This document shows, in pieces, positions 34,427 to 48,608 of a stretch of DNA of 64,000 nucleotides. The position numbers and the translations under genes are program-made. The stretch comes from Paratinospora sagittata (taxonomy: Eukaryota > Streptophyta > Magnoliopsida > Ranunculales > Menispermaceae): NCBI GenBank assembly GCA_035771175.1, contig CM069607.1, positions 8,757,501 to 8,821,500 on the forward strand, written 5' to 3'. Below the pieces are notes generated by a model. The model was not told the DNA's origin. It ran no database searches and worked only from the letters and a program-made list of their open reading frames with translations. Each line of letters starts with the position of its first letter. The first letter of the stretch is position 1.

Positions 34427-37400
34427 ATGGAGAGAAGATCGAGAATGCGGTCTGCGAAGGTTTGCATAATATTAGGGTTTCTCTTGAGCTTCTTCATTCG
34501 CCATCTTTCCGCTCTTTCTGTTACTGTAAACGATGTGGAGTGTGTTTACGAGTACGTTCTCTACGAAGGCGATACTATTTCTGGAAATTTCGTTGTCGTC
34601 GATCACGACATCTTTTGGAGCTCTGATCATCCCGGAATTGATTTCACGGTAAGCCTTTTTATCTTCCTGATTCACCGATCGATGCTTTTTTAGGGCTCGC
34701 TTTGTGAATTTCTTGTTTAGAGATTAAATTTCTTGGCCTTTTCGGATTTCCTGTCTTTATCTTTGTCTTGCCTTTTCTTTTCTGTTTTCTTGGGGATTCT
34801 GTTTGTTATTTGAGGGAAATTAGCTTGATTGTATGAAATATGAGTTTTCTTTTTGAATTTTTTTTTGTGCGTTTATTCCCTAAGATAGGTTTTTTGGTAC
34901 CATTTTCGTTGATCTAGAGTTTTACATGCGTAATTTTGAGGTTTTGGGTATTTTAGAGGGTTTTGAAGTCCTACGGCACTGCTCCAGCGATGAGAAACTA
35001 TTATAGTATTAGGTTTACTTATAAAAAAAAAGAACTAAATTAAGCACGAAGTATGCATTGATGGTCGCAATTCTTGAACGAAGGGTGGATGCATCTGATT
35101 AGAAAACTCGTCAAACCTCTGCCTGTTTTATTCAAGTGAATTGAAGAAGTTAATTGTCCGGTGGATTTTGATTAGAAGAACTCTATTGTTATGAAAGAAC
35201 ATAATTTACGCTGTTTCATACAGATGTGCAATATCATACAACACTAGACTGAGTCGATCTTTTATTTTAAAGAAGAAAGAGTTGTGATCTGCATGTCAAA
35301 CACTTTGTATTGGCATTTTGAGTTATTCTAAGGCGGAAAGTGACTGTGTTAATTCAAGATTATGTGGAAAGATGAACATTTCAATACAACTAAAGTAAGA
35401 TAAAAAAAATTTCAAATAAATTACATAATACACCTCCAGCATCAATACAGTTAAGACCTTGCTGACGGTCCAAGAGGAAGAGGAAGAGGGGTGAACTAGA
35501 AACCTTGTGCAGTCATTTAATGAGTGATGTAGGACAAAAGGGGGGATCGGGTTGAAAGAAAATTGCAAGATTGGTGGTAGTTTTGTGTTGGGAATGGTTA
35601 TGGAAAGTAGAGGTAAAGGGTTACAATAGAAAAATGAGATAGAAGGTCTAGGAATCACTCCTAGAAGTCCTTGGCATTACACCTAAGGTTAGATTGTATT
35701 ACACAAACCCAAAGGAGAAAGACTCAAATCTGTAACCTTGTTTAATGTCCCAAAAGAAGATTACAATCCTATTTATAGACTTCTTCAACACAAAAGATCA
35801 AAAATCATCAATGATTCTTGAAAAATACAAGTAGTAAAACTCTAGGAAATCTAAGAACCCCTAGGAATTCTAAGTATTCCATGAAAAATCTAAGAACTCC
35901 ATAGGAACACTAAAATAGTTATGACTACTATTTATTTTATTTAGGAAAACTAAGGATACTTAATACTTCTTGGTGAAAGAACCAACTCTTTGGCTTTCTT
36001 CTTGACAAACTCTTTGGTTGCACAACTTCATTAATAAGGTGACCTATAAAAGGTTACAACTAGCTCCACCATCTTCTAAAGACTCCTTATCAGAATTTGT
36101 GCCTTAGAATCTTTTCTTCCTCTCCTTTGATAAACCTTTTTTTTATTTCTGCCACTTGTGTACTTCAATGAGGAGATTTGGGCACTATTGAAATCAATTC
36201 TTTAATTGAATGCGAATTCCTTTTGGTTGAAAGATTCTTAATTATGGAACCAGATGTAAGAAATTTAGAGATACAACAATGTTCTTTGCAGTTTGCCCTG
36301 GCATAAAAATGGTGACTAACACAACTTGTGAAGCACAAACATGTCATCTTTCTGCTTTTTGTAGAGTCTGTGTACAGTATCTTATTTTGGCCCATTAAAC
36401 ATATTCCTGTTAGATATTTTCAAGCTTGATTTGAGATAAAGTTATTGAATTTTCTACTCTAAGAAGTTTTTTGGGTTTGTCATAATTCAAAAGTTAGCCA
36501 AGTATTGCCCGTAGTAACCTAAAAATAGAAACTCAATTCATTGAAAATGCCTTGTTTAAGTTGCGAATTTTCAGTCCAGTGATCCCTACTCAAAATCATG
36601 GTTCGAAAATTCTCCGAAATTCGGCGAACTTCTACGAATTATTTCTCTTTTTTTACCATCGAAGTGCGAAGTGGATGTAAAATAAAAAATACAAAAATTC
36701 GCCGAAATAGTTCGATAAAATTCGACAAAATTCGATACACTTCAATAAAATTTCTATTTTCAATTCAAAAATGCAAAAATTCGACAAAATTCGATAAAAT
36801 TCAACAAAGTTCGATGAAATTCGACAAAGAAGTAAAAAAATGTTATTGCATTAATAAAAACAAAAAAATATCAATAATTATGTATTATTTTCAACTTCAT
36901 CAACCAACATAGCAATATAAATTTTAAAAAATAATTTAATAAGCTAACAAATTATGTAGTGTATGAGATATGCTTTACCAAAAAGAGAAGAAAAGAAGCA
37001 AAAAAATAAATAAATAAAGTTGAAATAAGATAAAAACTTCAAAATAAATTAAAAAAGTTTTCAAAGCCATCTTCTTTTAGTTAACTCTTATAAAACAAGA
37101 TTAAAAAAATAATACATTTAAATAATAAACTAATAAATTAAGCATGGTGGGATTCAAACTAGCAAAGTATATGATTGAGAAGCAAGCCACCAAAAAATTA
37201 AATATCAAAACAAAGAAAATAAATTAAGACCAAAAGCCACCATTTCAAATTCATCAACCCACTTAATAAGATTGATTTTGTTAGGTCACTTATTGGTATT
37301 TTTATGAATTAAAAGTGTTTATTTATATTAGTTTTTTAGCTTATACTACAATAAATCTATATATTTAAGCATATATAAAAAAAATTCTTTGAACTTCTCT

Positions 37401-40400
37401 AATTAGGAAATTTTTACAAAAATTCTCCATATTAAATTAAACTTCTCCAAATTAATTCTAATTTTCAAGTGACCAAAGTCAAGTTGAAATCAAATTTTCG
37501 ATCCTTGGATGTGCGTTAAACAATGTTAATGTAAAACACATGTTTCAACCGATTATATTTATACTTTTATATGTGAAAAGTATCTATTTATGTTTGTTTT
37601 CATCATTTCTAATAGTAATTATGCATATTTTAATATCTATATAGAAATTCTTTAAACTTCTCTAAGTTGGCGAATTTTTACAATAATTCTCCAAGACTTC
37701 TCAAACTTCCCCGAATTAATTCTGATTTTTAAAGGTCGAAGTGTCGGGCGAAATCGAAGTTTCGAACCTTGCTCAAAACATTGTTGCCGAACTTGGCTAT
37801 TGTATTCTTTCTTTTTGAATGAGATACCTCTTGAATAAATTGTGAACAGTTTTTTTTTTTTTGGCTTGAAGAAGTTAAAGATCAATAGTGTTGTATTAAT
37901 ATTTTCAGATTAGTTTATGTATTTTTAGTCAACTCCAATATATGTGATAAGGATATGCTATTGTTCTTCTATTTTTTGGGAGATTGTTGCTTGATGATTA
38001 GTAGGTTGACGTGCTACTGTGTAACATTCCGAAGCTATCATCGTTTGGTTCTCTCTTGCCTACCACCCAATTCAACTCAACTCTACTCAATTAAGCCATT
38101 TTCCAACTACATGGGTTGGCTACTTGAATCTACTTTCTCTTGCGTACTTGTATTCAAAATCCTATTAATTATTAGATTATGCTACTCAACATCAGACTTA
38201 TCTTGAATACCTACTATCCTGTCACATGATATGCTGTTGATTCTTTAGTACATTAAAAAATTTGTCTTCTCATCGATATCGTGGTTCTTGAAAGTCTTTA
38301 ATTCCTCCTTGTTCCTTTCCTTCAAAATCAGCTATCTCATAGAATGAGGAATCTGCTTATTCCCAGCACTGCACTTCCATAACTTGGTTAAAAAAAGCCC
38401 TTTTATTTAGGCTGCTAGTAACTAATGAATTTGGGAAGACAGAATTTTATCCATAAGGGGTTCAATAGCATTGATCATAGACTCCTTGCCACACTACAAT
38501 GAACATAGAAATGTGGGATCAATTCATGATTCCACTTAAGCAGTGATAGTTAACATATTTCTTACTCGTTATCTTTTTTCTTTACTCAGTATGGTTAGCT
38601 ATGGTATGGTTGTCATTGGAATCGTGAAACAAAAATATAAAAGCTTTGAAGTCAGGCTATTTGCACCTGAAATGATGTTAATTTCATGTTTTATCTAAGG
38701 TAAGGGCTAAGAGGATGATTCCTGGGACTCAATGACGGGTATAATGAGCTTAAATGTACAATCTACCTGTCTGACCTGTTTGAAACTGACTGATTTGAAT
38801 CAGTGGTCTTGGACCGACACTGAATTTTTTTTTTTTTTAGCAGAAACAAGAACTGAATTATATTAAAACGAAAAATAATGTACATCACCCAAGGGGCACC
38901 AGAGGTGCAGCCACAAAGATTCTGACCTATCTTACAATAAACCTTATGTTGACTAAACACAAAACGTCATTTCCATGTCTTAAACCTGATGCAAGCAACT
39001 AGCCCAATCTAAAACCCAATCTGAAAGAGAGAAGCCTTGAACCAGTGATGCCGCATGCACCCATGAACTGGCTGTGAATTTAATGTCGTCCCCCAGCTTA
39101 TCCATCTCCTTAGCTCTATTATTGAAGACTCTATTATTCCGTTCGAGCCAAAGGTGCCACAAAGTGGCGAATGAAGCAATGAGAGCAACTTCCTTTCCAG
39201 TGCTGGAAATGATGGAAGCATGAGAAAGAGACATGCTGTCCTCTAAGCTGCTGGGTGTGGAAAATCTCCCTCCCGAAAAGTTAATCCATTTGTCCCAAAT
39301 TGGTCTCGCATATGTGCTGTGCAAGAATAAATGATCCGGGTTCTCTCCATCCTGGTAGCAAAATGCGCAACATTGTGGGGACAACAAATACACATAAGGT
39401 AATTGTCTTTGTAACAAGTCTAATGTATTTATTCTCCTATGGGCCAGCAACCAACCAAACACTAACTTTAGATGGAATTTGTGTTTTCCATATAAATGCC
39501 GATAATAGAAAAGGAGAATGAACGGGTGGGGTATTAATGGTTCGAAGAATGACTTGCATGAGAAGATACCATTTGACTCTTGGGTCCATGAGAAATGGTC
39601 CGGGGTATTTGACAATCTTACTTGTTCTAGTCTAAGTATGAGGTGGGTGATTTCATCCTGTTCCCTAGATGTTAGGGCTCTAGGTTGGTGGAGGTTCCAA
39701 GATAAATTAGGGCTTGACAAGGTTTGATCGGATATTATAAAGGAAGAAATAGGTCGATTGTGTACAATGGATAGTCTATACAAGTTTGGGAACGATTCTG
39801 CCAGTGAACTATCTCCCAATCAAAAGGTCTCCCCATTGCCAACTTTAGGACGAATGTGTTCAAACACCGCCAACGCAAGAGAAGCGATAAATTTCCTAGG
39901 TCTTGGACTGACTTGGGTTTAACTTTATTGGACAAAGCGTTTTGGTTAGTTTTTTTGGCCCATCAAGACTGGTTAAAGAATCGATTGACTTGACCACCTA
40001 ATTTGAGTGGTTTCAAATGTAAAGTATTTGAAGTTGTAAACTAGTAGTGGCTGACATCTTATGTAACAAATTATTAACCTCTCTTTTCATCTTCTCTCTC
40101 AATTTTTTTTTTTTTTTTTCTATCTTAGTTCTTTGTCCCATTATCCTCTTTCTCAATTCTCTTCTTCTCTCTATGTTCTTTCCGACGTTTCTGTATTTTA
40201 CATCATCTTCTTTCTCAATTTGCTTGAATCTTTCCTTCATCTCTCTTTATCTCTTTATGTTTTCTCTCAAGTGTTTTCAAGGCATTCATGTGATGCTTAG
40301 GCAATTGACCTTGTTTTGGTGAGGCATGGACTAGGAGCTAAACATTATATTAATCTTAGAATATAAACATATATTATTTTTACTAGTGATATTAAGATTT

Positions 40401-43400
40401 TAAAGTTTAAAATTTGAACAACTTAAAGTTTTCAAAAATTGATGAAGGTTATTTCTGAACTTAAAACATTGAAGAATAGCTATACCATATTTAAAGGTGG
40501 TTCATTTACTTGTCATATAGTAATTTTTTAAGCTATAAATATTTCTGGTTTTGATGTTTATATTTGTGAGGAAAGAGAAAATCAAAATGGGATGAATAAT
40601 GAGATGTCTGTTTTTATACTTATTTTATATGTTTTTTTTCAAATCACTGAGTGTTTTAAGATTTTTAGGATAATAGAGAAGCTTTCCTACTTGCCTAGTA
40701 AACCACAAAAAACCATCGAGGAAATTAGAGTTAACAATGCCTAGTTAATGGTTTAAATCAATGCCTAGTGGCATGTCGATCTCATTTAAAGTTTGAACAT
40801 GGAAAAAGTGAAAAAGGCTAAAGTAAGGTAAAGTGGCTATCCGAGCAACACTAGATGTGTGGCGCTTTTTTTTTTTTTTTTCAAGTCTCCTCCAATAGCG
40901 ACCACATTTAAGTACAACACAATACCTTTCTTCTCCTTTTGCCACTCATAGCTGACCATCTGATCTATCCAACCCAATTTAGAGTCACTCAAATACCCTC
41001 ACATACCTAAGTTCTTATTGGAGATTCCCCTCTCTCCCCAGCTAGAATATGTGTCCTTCTCCACCTCTCTATTATGATATTATCCTTGCAAATCTTTCTA
41101 CTTGAAGAATTTGATGAAGACCTACATGTGAATGAAGTACCTACCTTTGTTGTAAATATCTAATAGAGAACGGTCCATGGACCAATTCTTGCCTAACAAC
41201 TCTAAGTAGTTAATATCACTAGCTGCAAACACTTTTCCTTTGTGAAGTAACTAGATGTAATTGTGATACTTGTTTTCTACAAGTTGAGATTGTATTTTGT
41301 TCATTAGATGAACTTACTAAAGTTATTGTGATGTAAATTCGTCACGGAAGCAAGAACGAAAATACTCAAAAATAAACCAAACTAAACTCTATGGAATAGA
41401 ATTCTCAAAAAGAAAAATAATTGATCTTCATCTATTAAAATTCGTAATTGGAGCTCCTTATATAGATAACTCCCCTAAAACAACTTCTAAACTACTACCT
41501 AAAACACCTAAAAATAAGTTTCCTAACCTATCTATAATATAATAACAACTTTCTAATCCTATTAGAACTCTATTTGGACACTTTTAATACACTTTTTAAT
41601 ACACTTAAATAATAAAAACGAATTTTAAAAACTATCTAGAACTACTACTAAAATATAAATATACCAAAATAAAAACTTCTCTAAAAAAAATTAAACTTAA
41701 AGAAAAAAAACATAAAAATATATGCAAAAATAAGTTATACATCATATTGTCTCATTAGAGACAAAAAGATGATTTGAGCACCCACCCCCCTCTTTTTGTT
41801 TTCTTTTTCAATGGGAAGCAATTTGATTTCTATAGTAATAAATCCCATGGATACAAATCTAGATAAGGTTGACTATTGATCAGTCTGAATTTTTTTTTCT
41901 TTGGATATTTATGCAAGTAAAACAAAAAATTGACTTTTTGCAAAAAGAGTCACATATTCAATTTTTTTCTACGAATAGTGGAATACTTTCTGCAATGCAG
42001 CTTTGCGTAGGGATACTTGCACTAGTCCCCCTAATATATTGGTCTATCAAAACCCTTCTCCTTGGTTAGTACCACCCACATGAACTGAAAAAGTAGATAA
42101 CTTTCAGACCTCTACAATTTCTGAAGAGACATGTTAGCAACCATTCGTTGTTAGCTTCATTAATTTGATGATGTCAAAGGGCATATTCTAATCCATTGTT
42201 CCATTTGTTCCAAAACCTATCCTTTCTTAGGGACAAGCAAGCTACCAAATCTCAACTAACATGCCATTGTCCTGGTGCGCTCTGTCCTACATTGCCTCCA
42301 CTCTAAAAGTGGTGCATTTTGGAAAGGCACAAAGCTCTCTCCATGACCTTCAAGTGTAGTTATCATAATTTTGTATCAAAATCAAATTGTTTGGCAAGCT
42401 GAGTTGAGATTCAAGTTGATGAATTTTAAGATTCATTTATATTGTATGAGTCATGTATAAAAAACTATAGTTATCAAATCAATGCAATTTTTGACTTGAA
42501 TCGTATGCACCTATTCCAATTCAATTTTTCAAAAAAAAAAAAAAAAAATACAAAATTGAATCCGAGGATTCAAAACAAATTGTAAGATTTATTCAATATC
42601 ACTTTAACTCAATCTATAACCAATTTTTTGGGATTTTTTTTGTTAATTTTTTCAACTTCAACTCTTTTGTTAACTTCAAATAACCCAATGAGACAACCTT
42701 GAGCTTTTAAAAGCTTAGGTTTGTCTCCATTACACATATCTAAGAGAAAGGCTTTGGTCCCTACTTCTATTACCTTCAATGAGTTACTTATTTTTCCATT
42801 GGAACAAAAATTCATTTATTGCTTAATTTTTTTTATAAGAAAGTAAAAGCTTCTAAGTATTTGATAGTTTTTATCCTTTGTTTCTATTAATTATTAAGAT
42901 TTTTTTTTTGTTTGCTTGTGCTATTTGATGTTTTGGTTAGTTTTTATATTATTTGTGTGGTTGAGAAGTGGGAATCATTAGAAAGATAAGCAAACCTAGA
43001 GAGTATAGCTCTGTGGTGCAGCCAAATAAACAAAACTAAATGTGGAGCTCTATTTTAGAATGAAACATCATCTTGCAAGGATATGCAACAATGTTAAAAT
43101 TCGTAACAATGAACCCAATAATATTAGTTCCTTCTAAAAGAGTTTATTTCAAAGAGAGGAAAAGGAGGGAATAAGAAAATGATAGAAAGGAAGAAATAAA
43201 ATAAAAAAATAAAATAAAAAAGATAATGGAGTGTATGATATAAGAGGAGGAAAGTTTGTGAGCTTGACATAAAACAAATAAGTAATAAGTGATTATTATA
43301 TTACTAACAATTTTTTTTAAAAGAATAAAATTACCTTTTGTGATTATAGAAAAAAAAATTGAAAAATCTTACTATTTACAATTTGAATCCAATCCCACCC

Positions 43401-46400
43401 TTAACAATTTTCTAATTCGATTTTGATTTAACAACTATGATAAAAACCCATATTAACCTATACTCACAAACCCATGGGATTTATTTCATGTATTTATTTA
43501 TTTTTTGAGAAGAAACATGGGATTTTTTTTTGTAGTTTTGCAAACTAGTCATTTTGGTCCTAATTGACGATTAAAAAATGGGCTAATATTTTTTTAAAGA
43601 TGATCTCTTTGTTATGGAGATTATAAAACTTGTCAAATGTAAAATCCGTAACCTAATCAAGTTATTTTTCGAATTAAAATTGAAAATTGATATTTATAAT
43701 TGTTCATTTCCCATATTACATTTCTCTAATATGTGATTGGTAAGATCGAATTAAAATTGAAAATTGATATTTATAATTGTTCATTTCCTATATTACATTT
43801 CTCTAATATGTGATTGGTAAGATAATTGATTTTGAAAAATGTATTTTTGTTGAAGAATTCGTCCTCATAGAAGTTAGTTCACAAATAAATTTGTTTTATG
43901 AATTTATTTAGTTCAAATGATTACAAATCATGCCCAAAGACCTTAATTCAAAAGTTAAAACCTGATTCTTAAAATTTATAGTCTACAATTTTCATTAGAT
44001 GCTAATAAATTATTTAATTGTAAGTTTGAACTTGGAATTGTAAGATTCTTCTACATTTTAGGATTCACTATAAGACTCAAAAATATTTCAATTCGTGTTA
44101 AGGGTTCAAATAGATTTCCCTTGAATTAAATCATGGATTGTAAAATTCATATATTCATACTAGGATTTTCTGAACCATGCCATTGAGTGTAAGAGTAATC
44201 ATTTAGGCACCTCTCACCAATGCCAAATTATAAATCCTATTTAGCATTCATCCTCTTTAGTGATTAAAATTCTGAATGTATGTGTACAATTTTTGTGCAA
44301 ATTTAAGCTACCTATCCCATTGGTACTCTATTGTACTATGGTTCAAAGAATGCCCACTTATATATGTAGTTGGCATTGTGTCTTCACTTTGTCCTACTTC
44401 AGAAATTCTTTAATGAGCTCCATCTTAGCCTTGGGGAACTCACTGCTCTGCTCAAACTCTATATCATCCACCTATTTCCTTGGGTGATTGTTATTTCAAA
44501 TATAAACCTAAATAATTAAAACCCAACCACATGCTTTTGAATATGATCCTATGTCATCCCATCCATATCTTTTCCCATTCTTGATCAAGATATTTTTGTT
44601 ATGTGTGTACTGGATTTTGCCTCCATGATGCTTCGATGAACCTTGTGAGCCTTAGATATTGATAATCTCATCAACCTTTTAACTTTCATCTCCTTAGACA
44701 TGACTTTCTCCATGGCAAAGCTTTGGGGCCCTCCCTTGATTAGTTTCTAAAATCTAGACTATTATAACACATGATTTAATACTTTGTACACTCCATTTCT
44801 TTTCTTAAGACTTAAGCTTGGAAAGGGTGTAGTGCATCTTGTGCACAAGGCCGGCCTAAATTCTGACTGAAAGCCCAAAAAGTGTTCTAACTAAACTAAA
44901 AATGTACCTAATTCTTTGATACCTGGTCTCGAGTATGGGTGTCAAATTCAGATGCATATCTAGAGGTCGGACTTATTCATTTTCAGGCTAAAAAGTTTCC
45001 AAAAATTAATTTGGATCTAGATAATTGGATAGAGTTATATTTACTACTTAGCCTATATTTTATCTTCTTCTTTCTTTTTTGTTATTACTCTTTTCAATCA
45101 TTTATTGTTATTTTCTTTCCTCACTTAAGTGCATTGTCACCTATTAGTCACTGTCTTCTCATTTGTTTTCTATACTTTTTTTTTTTTGTGGAGATTTTAC
45201 ATAGTAGTATTCTAAAATTTGAAGTGTCAGACACATATCCCATACCCATATCCGTACCATGAAGTGTCAATGCGGGTACATTGGATTAAAGAGTCTAGGT
45301 AACATAACCTAATCTTCATAAAGTTGGATTAATTTGATTGTTCAATGTGTCTCTGACTCTTGCAGAGGCATGTCAACCATAAAGCAACCTTCCATGTATT
45401 GAGTGTTCTATTTCTAGTTGTTACTCTTCTTTGAACAAACTTAATGATGTAAAGTCCTAAGCACTAATCTGGTAAAAGGGACAAATGAAAACCTTATAAG
45501 GACCGGTCAATGGCGCCTAATGTGATTTAATTCTGTTAATAGACCTGGCCAAAAGGTGGAATGTATGGTCCAGGGAAGATGTATAAGAATTGTTGCCACC
45601 TCATTCCACTTAATATAATTGCTCAATTTGCTCATTTAATAATTACAGTGTCTCCTCTGTGGATTTGACTCATTGATATCTTTCCTGTTTGGCCTCATAT
45701 ATATCTAAAGTAGCATTTAAGAACTCATATGCTGATAAGGTGGTCAATCATACATGGGTTGGAATTTTATCTGGTCTGGCACAAATTCCTTTGCCCAGAC
45801 TTATGAGATACATGTAGAATATGAGTGTTTGGCGCAGCCATGCCTTTGGATTTGGGGATCTAGGGTGTTGAGGATTGTTTGTTAATTGCAAATGCGCTAA
45901 GGACCTTTTATCTTTAAGCATTTGTAAATTTATTCATTTGCAACTTTATAGTTATTCCTCTGTAACATAGAATGCTGGTCAAACAAGTAAAATGTTATTG
46001 AAATATCATATTTTGCAGGTGACTTCTCCTGGAGGTAATACAGTACACTCGTTGAAAGGAACGTCAGGGGACAAATTTGAGTTAAAGGCCCCACGAAGTG
46101 GCATGTACAAATTCTGTTTCCACAATCCTTATTCAACACCAGAGACTGTATCATTCTACATACATGTTGGCCATATACCAACAGAGCATGATCTTGCCAA
46201 AGATGGTTAGTTTAATTCTCTTATAAAGATTTCTCCGTCATTAATAGAAATTTAAAATTTTACATATTTATCTTCTGCATTTGGTTTGTTGCAGAGCATT
46301 TGGACCCTATAAATGTCAAAATTGCTGAGCTGAGAGAAGCATTGGAGTCGGTTACAGCTGAGCAAAAGTACTTGAAAGCACGTGATTCACGGCATCGTCA

Positions 46401-47212
46401 CAGTAAGCTGTTTTATCTCTTTCCCTTTGAATATCCAAATGGTCATTTACCGGAAACAGTGATTCTGGAATCTTCTAGTGCATTATTCTAGAATTTATAG
46501 CTAAAAATTGGCTTTTTCAAATTTATTGCTGGAAACAGTGGTTCTGTTGTGCAATGACTAGGGAAGAAGCTAGCTAGTTTCTTTAGTACGTGTATGCTTT
46601 TGTTGTACGTAAGAAAGGGTGGCATGCACTGCTAGAGTTTCACTTTATTGCCCCTAGAAGCTTCTTCTGGCTGGTGAAGAGCGCATATAAATGACATATT
46701 GTTCATTCCCATATTGTTTCGGACCATTTTGAAAAGAACTTACTTTTGATTCATTTGGCACTCACACCCAGTTACTTATGGGTCATTCCCTCAGACATAT
46801 ACCTACAATTTGTCTACACCCTACGGTGACATCAATTAGGTTTAATCAAACACAGGCACATTCTGCATTCAGGCAAAGTTGATTTGAATCTGATTCTTTG
46901 ACACCCTAGTGCTACTTGACCTAATGAAGTTCTTCAAGTGTGGGTGTTTATCCCTTTTTAGTATGGGCACATGCTCCAGCATCCCTATTTATGATCACTA
47001 GAAATATCATATGTTTCATTGTTTGGATTTAATGTTCTATGTATTTGTTATTTAATCTATGTTTGTTCATACTTGCAGCCAATGAGAGCACCAGGAAGCG
47101 TGTACTCTTCTACACAATCTTAGAGTATCTTGTGTTTGCTTGCGCGAGCGGTCTTCAAGTAGTATATATCCGCCGTCTGTTTAGTAAGTCAGTTGCATAC
47201 AACAGAGTGTGA
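34427..47212 (+). CDS. p24beta3: p24-beta family transmembrane emp24 protein
   Basis: Type I membrane cargo receptor of COPI/COPII vesicles cycling between ER and Golgi. Exons: 34427-34648, 46019-46205, 46295-46402, 47079-47212; 651 nt, 216 residues, the usual family size. Signal peptide about 1-30 (VCIILGFLLSFFI core). The GOLD domain spans about 31-140, with the paired Cys in VNDVECVYEY and YKFCFHNPYSTPE and with VVVDHDIFW and GTSGDKFELKAP. A coiled coil follows (KIAELREALESVTAEQKYL), then one membrane segment (VLFYTILEYLVFACASGLQV) and a short cytosolic tail, RRLFSKSVAYNRV. The tail and overall sequence fit Arabidopsis p24-beta-3 (from memory). All junctions are GT-AG and in phase. Intron 1 is 11.4 kb and full of repeats, unusually long for this genome. 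Confidence 0.95.
34649..36596. other. p24 intron 1, 5' part
   Basis: Non-coding. 35660-36160 has the A/T-rich 'aggaatcactcctagaagtc ... tatttatag' style of a decayed LTR, but no partner or termini were found. Open stretches on the - strand (35323-35658, 36165-36395) show no family resemblance. Confidence 0.45.
36597..37771. mobile_element. Non-autonomous hAT-type element rich in TTCGA repeats
   Basis: Imperfect terminal inverted repeats: CATGGTTCGAAAATTC at the left, and CAAGGTTCGAAACTTC read inward from the right. They are flanked by 8-bp duplications CTCAAAAT (36589-36596) and CTCAAAAC (37772-37779), one mismatch. The left 240 bp contains a dozen 'aaaattcga(c/t)' repeats; the right end has two related 'ttctttgaacttctctaa...' blocks (37384, 37646). 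No transposase is encoded. 8-bp duplication and CA-G termini point to hAT. Confidence 0.75.
38085..38130 (-). mobile_element. RTE-like LINE tail
   Basis: On the - strand 'ccaacccatgtagttgg' followed by 'ttaattgagtagagttgagttg' matches the short RTE 3' tail motif seen at 19795-19846. Confidence 0.45.
38825..39940 (-). mobile_element. LINE fragment in p24 intron 1
   Basis: L1-type LINE, 3' part. Poly(A) is the T-run at 38825-38838. An open - strand stretch of 279 codons (38980-39819) contains LKLVFGWLLAHRRINTLDLL, CCAFCYQDGENPDHLFLH and WHLWLERNNRVFN, the zinc-binding region after reverse transcriptase, ending with a natural stop. The RT domain itself is missing. Inserted antisense to the host gene. 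It is better preserved than its relative at 3690-4490. Confidence 0.85.
39941..46018. other. p24 intron 1, 3' part
   Basis: 6 kb without recognisable genes: homopolymer runs (40110-40122, 40867-40880), a decayed LTR-like stretch (41330-41760), the 77-bp tandem duplication (43670-43823) and AT-rich DNA. A possible pair of inverted ends ('gtagttatcata' at 42356, 'acaactatgataaaaacc' at 43429) may bound another non-autonomous element. Confidence 0.45.
43670..43823. repeat. Tandem duplication, 77 bp x 2
   Basis: Copies 43670-43746 and 43747-43823 are almost identical (one C/T difference in 'catttcc(c/t)at'), so the duplication is recent. Confidence 0.93.
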
Positions 47213-48443
47213 GAGATCCATCCACCTGGTCTGTCATTATTGCATCTGAGCTTATTTAAGTGACAGGGTCAGTCTGTAGAATTATTTTTGTTTTTTTTTT
47301 TTGGACAGTGTAGAATTTTGAACCATAATAATAATAAAAAATAAAATGCTTCAAGTTATTTAATTAGAACCGTTTGATTTTAACTCAATTGTTCATTCTG
47401 CTTAATCAGTCAGATATCAGCAAAGATTCCCTTGGTATCATGATATCATGTTTGTTTGTTTGTCTTTTTAATTGATGGGAGCATCATTTGATAGACAAAT
47501 AATGCAGATTTGGAAAGTAGTGATAAGGTTAATGCGGTTTTGTTGATTGCCACTTGTGCGTCTGATGATTTGGCCTAATCTTATTTTCTTGTAATATATA
47601 ACATGGATGAATACTTTGTATGGATTTTTTTTTTTTCATTATTTCTTCATTGGAGTTTTGTTAGTATTTTCAAGGCAATTTGATAATTTCCTATTGTTTT
47701 GATGGTTTAGAAATGAATGATGTGACGAAAAGCAGAGTCTTGACATGGGATGTATATTTTTGGATTTCTTCATTTAGTTACTGGTTCTCTGCTTCTATTT
47801 ATCATAGATATTATTCTGTCACACATTGACAGGAAAAGTTGGACTTTATATTACAAGGAGCACCCCTATTTCCTTTCTTTGTCTTCTACCTTCTTCCCTT
47901 GGTTCAATATGTGCCGTCAAATGGAATTGGTCATTTATCTTTCTGTTTTTTGGTTGACAGCAAATGGGTCATTTATCTACAAACTAAAATAATACTGTGA
48001 AGTATTGTTACTATTAACATGTCAAAGTACTCCTATTAAAATTTATCATATTAGCTATTGATTATTTGTTAAGTGTTTTGTCGTTGTGGTTGACTAAATG
48101 GAAATGGGCTGAGTCCTAAGGTTATTTTTGTATAAAAGTTGTAGATTCAATTTTTGGAGACGTTCTCATTGGAAGAGGTCTATCATTTCGCTCCTATCTT
48201 AATCAGAGACTAGTCCCATATCAGAAGGGCGTGAGATTCCTTGTGAGAAACTCAATACCTTTTATTATATATATATATATAAGCAAACACTTTTTATTAA
48301 GCTTTTTTTTGTGTGCTTATGACTTAAAAATGAAACTACACAAAGGAATAGAACATCTCCGTCAAAACTTCTTGTAATTTAAATGACAACCAATTTAGCC
48401 TTTAGAAAAAAAAATAGCTAAAGTTAAGTTGAGTTGAGTTAAA
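47213..48443. other. p24 3' UTR and spacer
   Basis: Likely p24 3' UTR in the first few hundred bases, with AATAA-rich candidates for polyadenylation at 47327-47345. Then AT-rich spacer up to the pararetroviral insertion. No gene seen. Confidence 0.45.
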
Positions 48444-48608
48444 GATATTATTATATGTTTATAGGAGTAGCCCAAATTCCTACGTGCCACTTTACAACAA
48501 TAGATATCATCCTTTTTATTTCCCTATTATCATATTGCTTTTAATATTTATCTTTTTAATTTTCTTACATCTTCTTGGTGTGGTTTTTTATGGCTCAAAA
48601 TCAGTTGT

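Noticed and set aside
35660..36160. A further LTR in p24 intron 1
   Set aside because: Composition is suggestive but no TG...CA ends, partner or target duplication could be found.
33693..43823. CRISPR-like or satellite arrays
   Set aside because: Only two-copy tandem duplications are present, without spacers; this is eukaryotic DNA.
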